Part shown: piece after piece, positions 1 through 4,644 of the stretch
Layout: each line of letters begins with the position of its first letter
How positions within the stretch are numbered: the first letter of the stretch is position 1
Source of the DNA: an uncultured bacterium
GTDB taxonomy: Bacteria > Acidobacteriota > UBA890
Assembly: GCA_937922775.1 (NCBI GenBank)
Contig: CALAKE010000301.1
Location: forward strand, 1 to 6,265
DNA: 6,265 bases
Direction: 5' to 3'
Program-made: the position numbers and the translations under genes
The notes under the pieces: generated by a model
Databases searched by the model: none
Told to the model about the DNA's origin: nothing
Seen by the model: the letters and a program-made list of their open reading frames with translations, nothing else

Positions 1-199
1 AATCAGCGACCACCATCGACCCATCGGCAGCCACGATATCCACAGGATAGACGAGTCCCCCCGCCTCCTGCTCCGAAATGGCAGGCGCAGGCTGGAACAT
101 CAACATCGCGCTGATGACGACTACCAGGCCCGACGCCCAGCGAGGCAAACGTCGAGCGACCATGATCCGAGAAGAGAGGCTGGTCATTTCACTGCCCAT
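1..199 (-). CDS. Exported protein, N-terminal fragment (runs off the left edge)
   Basis: An open frame reads leftward from ATG at 199 to the window edge, giving 66 codons with no stop. Its start looks like a secretion signal. In-frame Mets occur at residues 1, 5 and 13. After Met13 come a basic stretch (ARRLPRW), a hydrophobic core of about 14 residues (about 22-35) and a QPAPA segment that fits signal peptidase I cleavage after residue 40. The mature part begins ISEQEAGG and then has a segment of the form VYPVDIVAADGSMVVAD (50-66). This resembles the Pro-x-(I/D)-x-x-x-x-x-G-x-x-x-V-A-D pattern of NHL/beta-propeller blades, but one partial blade cannot settle the family. The start is uncertain: no strong ribosome site precedes 199, 187 or 163, and the signal peptide alone would fit 163. 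It lies 64 bp downstream of queG on the same strand with no visible terminator between, so co-transcription is possible. Existence is fairly sure; function is unknown. Confidence 0.66.
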   Translation of the reverse strand, partial: MGSEMTSLSSRIMVARRLPRWASGLVVVISAMLMFQPAPAISEQEAGGLVYPVDIVAADGSMVVAD

Positions 200-263
200 C
201 CGTTACCGAGGTGCTCAGGACTGGCCGAGGGAGAGTGAATCTCGACCCCAATCGGCGGCAAGC

Positions 264-1466
264 TTAGCATGCCCCCGCACCGTCAAGGCTAGAGCTGGAG
301 AGCATCTCGTGGTGTCGTCGCAGGGCCCGTGATGCCTCCGCCAGTACCTCCTCATGTCGTTCGATATCAAGGCAAGCCCGCAAGGCTCTCTCCGCCTCTC
401 CTGACTTGATCTCGCCCAACGCCCACGCAGCATGGCTGCGCACCAGCGGGTCCTCGTCCTCCAGAGCGCGGCGCAAGGCCGGCACGGACGCGGGGTCGCG
501 GCTGTTGCCGAGCGCGACTGCGATGTTGCGGGCGAATCCAGCTCGTTTGGCGCGCAGGATCGGGCTGCCGCGAAACCTCTCCTTGAACTCCTCATCGCTC
601 AAGCCGATGAGCTCGTCGAGTCGAACGGTGCGAAGGCCCTCTCGCGGCGAGAATTGCGCCGACAAAGACGTTGGCCGGGCGAACCGATTCCACGGGCACA
701 CGTCCTGGCAATCATCGCAGCCGAACACTCGATTCCCCATTTGACGCCGGAACTCTTCGGGGATGGCGGCACGGTTCTCGATGGTCAGATATGAGATACA
801 GCGCCGGGCGTCCAGCACGTAAGGCGCGACGATGGCTCCTGTCGGGCAGGCACCAATGCAGCGCTCGCAGGTGCCACAGCGGTTGGCGTGTGGAGACGCG
901 GGCGTGAGCGGGAAATCGACCAGCAGGGCGCCCAGGAAGAGCCAGGAGCCGCGGTTTTGGGAAATCAGGTTGGTATGTTTGCCGATCCATCCGATGCCGG
1001 CATGTTCCGCCCATGCCTTCTCCAGTACCGGACCCGTGTCGACGTACCATCGGCTGTTGTGGCCGGGGATCCAGCGATTGAACCGTTGGGCGAGAGCTTC
1101 GAGTCGCTCACCGATGACAGCGTGATACTCACTTCCCCATGCGTATCGAGAAACCGCCGCCAGATCGCCTTCTTTGGCGACGCTGTAGTCGGTGTAGTAG
1201 TTGAGCGCCACCATGACTACCGAGCGCGCATCCACGAGCACCCGGCGGGGATCGGCGCGGCGCTCCGGATCGCGGGCCATCCAGTGCATCGAGCCATGCA
1301 TGCCTCGGCTCAACCACTCTTTCAGGCGTGCGGCAGAGGGTAGGTCCTCGACGCCAGCGATGGCATACAGGTCGAAGTCCAGCTCTCGCACTGCGTCCAA
1401 CACCCGGATGGTGAGCGCCTGGGATTCCGCCGTGGCATCGGGTTCAGGTTCTTGGTCGATCTTCAT
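264..1466 (-). CDS. queG: Epoxyqueuosine reductase QueG
   Basis: This cobalamin-dependent iron-sulfur enzyme reduces epoxyqueuosine to queuosine at the wobble base of GUN-anticodon tRNAs, in the cytoplasm. The 400-residue protein carries the family signatures in order. VSRYAWGSEYH is at about 105-115. YVDTGPVLEK is at 141-150, with D143 as the expected catalytic acid, and GIGWIGKHTNLIS is at 157-169. The ferredoxin-like region has all eight ligand cysteines: C197, C200, C203, C207, C223, C250, C253 and C257 (CGTCERCIGACPTGAI, then CISYLTIE, then GCDDCQDVCPWN). Residues about 310-385 form HEAT/PBS-lyase-like helical repeats (DPASVPALRRALEDEDPLVR), as in longer QueG proteins that use this tail for tRNA binding. 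The ATG at 1466 is the most upstream candidate because an in-frame stop lies just before it. It lacks a clear Shine-Dalgarno site. The gene is divergent from the xdhC operon and shows no damage. Confidence 0.97.
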   Translation of the reverse strand: MKIDQEPEPDATAESQALTIRVLDAVRELDFDLYAIAGVEDLPSAARLKEWLSRGMHGSMHWMARDPERRADPRRVLVDARSVVMVALNYYTDYSVAKEGDLAAVSRYAWGSEYHAVIGERLEALAQRFNRWIPGHNSRWYVDTGPVLEKAWAEHAGIGWIGKHTNLISQNRGSWLFLGALLVDFPLTPASPHANRCGTCERCIGACPTGAIVAPYVLDARRCISYLTIENRAAIPEEFRRQMGNRVFGCDDCQDVCPWNRFARPTSLSAQFSPREGLRTVRLDELIGLSDEEFKERFRGSPILRAKRAGFARNIAVALGNSRDPASVPALRRALEDEDPLVRSHAAWALGEIKSGEAERALRACLDIERHEEVLAEASRALRRHHEMLSSSSLDGAGAC

Positions 1467-1503
1467 CGCGAACTACTTTGACACGGCAGCGAGTATTTCT
1501 CAT
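1444..1503 (-). other. Possible 19-codon leader ORF overlapping the queG start
   Basis: On the minus strand an ATG at 1503 is preceded by a good ribosome-binding sequence (AGGGAG, 5 nt away). It opens a 19-codon frame rich in Arg (MRNTRCRVKVVRDEDRPRT). The frame stops at 1444, 22 nt past the queG ATG and out of frame with it. The queG ATG has no ribosome site of its own, so translation of this short frame could feed or limit queG translation. It may equally be a chance open frame. Confidence 0.25.
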
Positions 1504-1512
1504 CGGATCTCC

Positions 1513-1566
1513 CTTCGCGCGTAGCGCATCAGTGACTGTGACAGCGTACAGACTCTCGGCGCGAAG
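1513..1566. repeat. Inverted repeat CTTCGCGC / GCGCGAAG in the xdhC leader
   Basis: CTTCGCGC at 1513-1520 is the exact reverse complement of GCGCGAAG at 1559-1566, with 38 nt between. Near the centre lies a second small palindrome, CTGTGACAG (1536-1544), almost concentric with the outer pair. The arrangement could be a protein-binding site or a long-loop hairpin in the leader RNA. No run of T follows, so it is not an intrinsic terminator. Confidence 0.45.
1536..1551. promoter_or_regulatory. CTGT-N8-ACAG element (resembles a LexA-type box)
   Basis: CTGT at 1536-1539 and ACAG at 1548-1551 are separated by exactly eight bases. This is the core layout of the gammaproteobacterial LexA operator. 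The spacer is not AT-rich as in the strong E. coli sites, and LexA boxes differ between phyla, so this is a shape match only. It lies between queG and xdhC and about 40 bp before the xdhC start. An SOS link for either gene is not expected from family knowledge. Confidence 0.15.
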
Positions 1567-1579
1567 AAGTTCTACAATC

Positions 1580-1584
1580 AGGAG
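1580..1584 (+). promoter_or_regulatory. Ribosome-binding site that fixes the xdhC start
   Basis: AGGAG at 1580-1584 is 7 nt from the ATG at 1592 but only 1 nt from the ATG at 1586. The spacing favours 1592. It argues against both 1586 and the far-upstream in-frame TTG at 1478. Confidence 0.7.
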
Positions 1585-1591
1585 CATGAAG

Positions 1592-2728
1592 ATGTGGCAA
1601 GAGAGTGCTCGTATTCTCGATCGACTCCTGTCCATGTGCGACAGCGGCAACGATGCAGCGATCGCCTTGTTGGTGCGCATCGAAGGATCCGCATACCGGC
1701 GACCGGGCGCCAAGCTGCTTGTCGGCAGCGACGGATCCAGCCTAGGCAGTATCTCCGGGGGCTGTCTCGAGGAGGACGTTCGACAGGTCGCTCTCGGGGT
1801 AATGTCGGACCGGGCGCCGCAGGAGCTGAGGTACAAGACAGGCTCGGATGATGAGACGGTGTGGGGTCTCGGCCTCGGATGTAATGGGGTCGTCGATCTG
1901 TTTGTCTATCCTGCTGCTGCTGAAATGGATGCGGTTGCCGCCCAGCAGCGACTGTTCCAGGGAAACGAGGCCTTTTCGGTCGCCACGATCATCGCGCCAC
2001 CTACGGAGGCTACCGGCGCGGATCGCACCATTATCGTTGCGGCCGGCGAAATTGTCGCTGGCACCAGCGGAGATTCCGACATCGACGCAAAGATCAAGGA
2101 CCTGGCTTCTCCTCGGTGTGATGCCCGTGGGGCTTCTGGTGATTACGGGCACTCCGGCGGAGGTGCTACAGGGCTCTACTCGATCGGCGCGACCAAGTTT
2201 TTTCTCGAAGTCCATCGTCCCCCCCCGAACCTGCTCGTGTTCGGCGCCGGAGACGACGCCATTCCGCTGGTTCGCCTGGCTGCTGACGTGGGCTTTCGCG
2301 TGGTGGTAGTCGATCATCGTACGGCCTACCTGTCAGAAGATCGCTTTCCGGATGCCTGGCGGTTCGTTCACGCACGGGACTCAGCCTCGGCGCCGAATCT
2401 CCCCTGCGATGAGAATTGCCTGGCGGTGGTCAAGACGCATAGCCTTCTGCGCGATGGGGATTGGGTACGCTCACTCGTGGCAATTCCACTGCGCTACGTC
2501 GGGTTGCTGGGCCCGCGTGATCGGCGACAGGAGATCCTGGGCGAACTGTCGGAAGAAGAGGGCCGTTTTCTCTACGGTCCCGTAGGACTCGACCTCGGCG
2601 CGGAGGGCCCCGAACAGGTGGCGTTGAGTGTCGTGGCAGAGCTGCTTGCGGTTATCTCGGGACGTGTGCCAGGTCATCTACGGGATGCCACGGGTTCGAT
2701 CCATGCTGAGCCGGGCGATGAGCACTAG
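1592..2728 (+). CDS. xdhC: XdhC/CoxI family molybdenum cofactor insertion protein
   Basis: XdhC proteins bind the molybdenum cofactor, promote its sulfuration with a cysteine desulfurase, and hand it to xanthine-dehydrogenase-family enzymes in the cytoplasm. The 378-residue product has both family domains. The N-terminal XdhC_CoxI domain shows YRRPGAK (35-41), GSISGGCLEEDV (52-63, with the conserved C58) and WGLGLGCNGVVDLF (91-104, with C97). The C-terminal Rossmann domain begins near 212 with LLVFGAGDDAIPL, then VVVVDHR (237-243), YVGLLGPRDRRQEIL (302-316) and GLDLGAEGPEQVALSVVAELLAV (332-354). The linker at about 165-210 is Gly/Ser-rich and poorly conserved, and ends in a C8 tract (2219-2226) encoding RPPPN at the hinge. 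The frame stays open across it. The 1592 start is chosen from its ribosome site. It is the first operon gene and overlaps mocA by 11 nt if mocA starts at 2718. Family assignment is firm; the client enzyme is not visible. Confidence 0.93.
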   Translation: MWQESARILDRLLSMCDSGNDAAIALLVRIEGSAYRRPGAKLLVGSDGSSLGSISGGCLEEDVRQVALGVMSDRAPQELRYKTGSDDETVWGLGLGCNGVVDLFVYPAAAEMDAVAAQQRLFQGNEAFSVATIIAPPTEATGADRTIIVAAGEIVAGTSGDSDIDAKIKDLASPRCDARGASGDYGHSGGGATGLYSIGATKFFLEVHRPPPNLLVFGAGDDAIPLVRLAADVGFRVVVVDHRTAYLSEDRFPDAWRFVHARDSASAPNLPCDENCLAVVKTHSLLRDGDWVRSLVAIPLRYVGLLGPRDRRQEILGELSEEEGRFLYGPVGLDLGAEGPEQVALSVVAELLAVISGRVPGHLRDATGSIHAEPGDEH

Positions 2729-3332
2729 CGGCATGCGGGCCCGAGGCTCAAAGATCGCGGGAGCCGTCCTGGCCGCCGGCTGCTCGTCGCGAATGGGTCA
2801 AAACAAGCTCCTGCTCGAGTGGAAGGGGAAGTCCCTGCTGCGACATGCGGTCAGTGTGGCCGCTGCCGCCGGGCTCGATCCTCTCGTCGTGGTAATCGGG
2901 TTCGAGGCGGATCGAGCAGGAGACGAGCTTGTCGGAGAACCATGCCGACTCGTGGTGAATCCCGAACACGCGCTCGGTATGCACTCCTCCGCCGCCGCCG
3001 CGGCTGATGCTGTCGCGCAGGAGGCCGATGCGCTCGTCATCATGCTCGCCGACATGCCGTTGGTCTCGGCCACCATGCTCGAAGCGATTCAGGAAGAATA
3101 CCTAGGCTCTTCCGGCAGCCTGGTCTTGTCCCGGTACGGTGAGGTCACGGCCCCTCCCACGCTGTTTGATCGCTCCTTGTTCCCTTACCTGCAGTCGATG
3201 GAGGAAGGCCCCTTGAAGCCCCTGGTCGAAAGATTCCGGAGCGAAGCCTCGGTGATTGATTGGTCGCCGCTACTTCTTCGAGACATTGACACTCAGGAGG
3301 ATTTCGAGGCTCTTCTCGATCGCGGAGCGTGA
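2718..3332 (+). CDS. mocA: Molybdenum cofactor cytidylyltransferase, MocA family
   Basis: MocA transfers CMP from CTP to molybdopterin, giving the cytosine dinucleotide cofactor (MCD) used by Mo-hydroxylases of the xanthine dehydrogenase family. The 204-residue protein opens with the nucleotidyltransferase loop LAAGCSSRMGQNKLLLEW (18-35). LAAG rather than LAGG favours the CTP-using MocA over the GTP-using MobA. Other features are NPEHALGMHSS (81-91), the metal-binding strand LADMPLVS (110-117), GEVTAPPTLFDRSLFPYL (141-158) and DIDTQEDFEAL (189-199). The usual GD-x-G before the C-terminal helix is replaced by EEGPLKPL, a subfamily variation. Start choice is open. ATG 2718 overlaps the xdhC stop by 11 nt with a weak GAG 7 nt upstream. 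ATG 2733 gives 199 residues. Either gives translation coupled to xdhC, its usual functional partner. A different NTP-transferase substrate is unlikely in this context. Confidence 0.9.
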   Translation: MSTSGMRARGSKIAGAVLAAGCSSRMGQNKLLLEWKGKSLLRHAVSVAAAAGLDPLVVVIGFEADRAGDELVGEPCRLVVNPEHALGMHSSAAAAADAVAQEADALVIMLADMPLVSATMLEAIQEEYLGSSGSLVLSRYGEVTAPPTLFDRSLFPYLQSMEEGPLKPLVERFRSEASVIDWSPLLLRDIDTQEDFEALLDRGA

Positions 3333-3415
3333 AGGCGCTCAAGCGAAGACCCTCGTTGGTAGGGATGGCAACGTTGAGCGATTCCCAGGCGGACACTACA
3401 CTGCAACTTCCATGA
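3329..3415 (+). CDS. Possible 28-codon coupling mini-ORF between mocA and moeA
   Basis: A GTG at 3329 overlaps the mocA stop as GTGA and opens a 28-codon frame. The frame closes at TGA 3413-3415, which overlaps an in-frame moeA ATG (3412) as ATGA. It therefore fits exactly between the two genes with a four-base overlap at each end. An internal ATG at 3365 follows GGTAGGG and would give a 16-residue peptide (MATLSDSQADTTLQLP). No motif or membrane segment is seen. It could serve only to carry ribosomes from mocA to moeA, or it could be chance in a GC-rich gap. Confidence 0.25.
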   Translation: MKALKRRPSLVGMATLSDSQADTTLQLP

Positions 3416-3441
3416 AGACGGAAGACGGTCCCGAGAAGCTG

Positions 3442-4644
3442 ATGAGGCCCTTCGGGGAGCTCGTCCCATTTCACCAAGCACTCCAGCTCGCCCTCGATCT
3501 GGCGGCGCGGGTGAATGGCACCGAAGTGCTCGCGACGGACTCTGCGGCGGGACGGGTAGTGTCCGCACCCGTACTCGCACCTGTCGACGTTCCTCCATCC
3601 GACCGGGCTGCGATGGATGGGTATGCCGCGCGGGCTGCGGATCTCTCGACCGTCAGGCCCGAGAATCACGTGGCATTGCGTTGTATCGGACGGGTGTTCG
3701 CAGGCGACTTGCCGGATGCTGCGGTTGTCCAAGGCACATGCGTTGAGGTCGCGACGGGTGCACCTCTCCCTGAAGGAGCCGATGTCGTCATACCGGTGGA
3801 GGCGACTTCTTCCCGAGAGGATTGGATCGAGTTCTCGGAGCTCGCGTCGGCAGGGCAGCATATCGTCGCTCGGGGCGATGACATTTCCCCTGGAGTTCCA
3901 CTGGCGGAGCGTGGGAGTCGCATCAACCCTTCTCTCATTGCTGCGCTCGCGGCTGCCGGCGTCGAGTCCGTCGAGGTATGGCGACGCCCCCGAGTGTTGA
4001 TTCTGCCCACCGGAAACGAACTCGTGCCCATCGGCCAGCCCCTGCAGCCGGCACAGGTCTACGACTCGAATTCCGCCGGCCTCGAGGCGCTGCTCCTGGA
4101 GAACGGTGCGGAGGTAGAGCGTGGGGGCATTGTCGGCGATGCCTCGGAGGCTCTGCGGGCACAGCTTGGCCGAGCGGAATTCGATCTGACGGTTACTCTC
4201 GGAGGGTCATCGGTGGGCAGGCACGACCTTGTCACCGACGTGGTGGCCGAGATGGGGGAGGTTCTCGTTCACGGTGTCGCGGTGAAGCCCGGAAAGCCCC
4301 TTCTCCTGGCTCGAATCGACGAGCGCCCGATAGTAGGCTTGCCAGGGTTTCCCACCTCGTGCCTGCTGCTGGCCTATCGGGTCGTCGAGCCGATAGTCCG
4401 CCGCATGGCACGTCTCGAGGGAGGGAATCGCAAGCGGCAGTGCGTCGAGCTGTCAGAGGATATTCGCTCTCCAAACGGAAAGCACCAGCTTCTCACCGTC
4501 GTCATCGATGGCAATCAAGCGACGTCCGCGTTTCGTACGTCCAGCACAATCACCAGCATGTCGCAGGCGGCAGGATGGATCGAGATTGATGCCGCCGTCG
4601 ATTTGATACCGGCCGGTAGTGCGGTGGAGGTGACGCTTTTTTGA
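3442..4644 (+). CDS. moeA: Molybdopterin molybdenumtransferase MoeA
   Basis: MoeA inserts molybdate into adenylylated molybdopterin to make the active cofactor, in the cytoplasm. From ATG 3442 the protein has 400 residues, typical for the family. The segments come in order: DVPPSDRAAMDGYA (49-62, D59), VATGAPLPEGADVVIPVEA (103-121), ARGDDISPG (143-151, D147), RPRVLILPTGNELV (182-195, E193), VYDSN (206-210), IVGDASEAL (230-238, D233), TLGGSSVGRHDLV (252-264, D262), VKPGKPL (281-287, K282 and K285) and LPGFPTS (300-306). The acidic and lysine positions match those important in E. coli MoeA. The C-terminal beta domain ends AGWIEIDAAVDLIPAGSAVEV. LPGFPTS replaces the usual LPGNPVS. The start could also be ATG 3412 (410 residues), which meets the preceding mini-ORF stop. 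I prefer 3442 because the protein then begins MRPFG and has a weak GAG site 6 nt upstream. The stop overlaps the transporter start. Confidence 0.94.
   Translation: MRPFGELVPFHQALQLALDLAARVNGTEVLATDSAAGRVVSAPVLAPVDVPPSDRAAMDGYAARAADLSTVRPENHVALRCIGRVFAGDLPDAAVVQGTCVEVATGAPLPEGADVVIPVEATSSREDWIEFSELASAGQHIVARGDDISPGVPLAERGSRINPSLIAALAAAGVESVEVWRRPRVLILPTGNELVPIGQPLQPAQVYDSNSAGLEALLLENGAEVERGGIVGDASEALRAQLGRAEFDLTVTLGGSSVGRHDLVTDVVAEMGEVLVHGVAVKPGKPLLLARIDERPIVGLPGFPTSCLLLAYRVVEPIVRRMARLEGGNRKRQCVELSEDIRSPNGKHQLLTVVIDGNQATSAFRTSSTITSMSQAAGWIEIDAAVDLIPAGSAVEVTLF
4626..4633 (+). promoter_or_regulatory. Strong ribosome-binding site that fixes a TTG start
   Basis: GGAGGTGA at 4626-4633, inside the last codons of moeA, is a full-length match to the usual 16S anti-Shine-Dalgarno sequence. 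It sits 7 nt before TTG 4641. This makes the rare TTG start credible and implies that the transporter is translated efficiently on its own, not only by read-through from moeA. Confidence 0.8.

Larger units (their letters stand above)
1467..1591. promoter_or_regulatory. Divergent intergenic control region between queG and xdhC
   Basis: These 125 bp separate two divergent genes, so they must hold promoters for both the leftward queG transcript and the rightward xdhC-mocA-moeA-transporter operon, unless those promoters lie inside the coding regions. I cannot place either promoter with confidence. A perfect TTGACA (1478-1483, plus strand) has no acceptable -10 at 16-18 nt, and TACAAT (1573-1578) sits too close to the xdhC ribosome site. 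The region also contains nested inverted repeats and a CTGT-N8-ACAG element, listed separately. Confidence 0.6.

Noticed and set aside
200..263. Possible terminator or promoter between queG and the exported-protein gene
   Set aside because: I see no hairpin with a T run and no convincing promoter hexamers on the minus strand in these 64 bases.
1478..1483. Perfect TTGACA as a -35 element for the xdhC operon
   Set aside because: At 16-18 nt spacing the candidate -10 hexamers (around 1500-1507) are unlike TATAAT, so I cannot support a promoter here.
1573..1578. TACAAT as a -10 box
   Set aside because: Transcription would start at about 1585 and remove the AGGAG ribosome site. No -35 match lies at the right distance.
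1478..1591. N-terminal extension of XdhC from the in-frame TTG at 1478
   Set aside because: The extra residues do not resemble the family, which starts near MWQESARILD. AGGAG at 1580-1584 is correctly spaced only for ATG 1592. The extension would fill the divergent promoter region.
2090..2215. Frameshift in the middle of xdhC, suggested by an unusual Gly/Ser-rich stretch
   Set aside because: The frame is continuous, both flanking domains are in the same frame, and this inter-domain linker is variable in the family.
3256..3441. Extended moeA start at TTG 3256
   Set aside because: The first 52 residues overlap mocA in another frame and look nothing like MoeA. The family start fits ATG 3442 or 3412.
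3145..3861. Long antisense open frame across mocA and moeA (238 codons)
   Set aside because: It is opposite two well-conserved genes, has no recognisable motif, and is typical of antisense frames in GC-rich coding DNA.
3978..4589. Long plus-strand alternate frame inside moeA (203 codons), Arg/Gly/Ser-rich
   Set aside because: It is an out-of-frame shadow of moeA with low-complexity composition and no plausible ribosome site.
4607..4642. Intrinsic terminator at the end of moeA (palindrome then T6)
   Set aside because: The palindrome TACCGGCCGGTA has no loop bases and ends about 18 nt before the T run. A strong ribosome site and the next gene start lie in between and on the T run.
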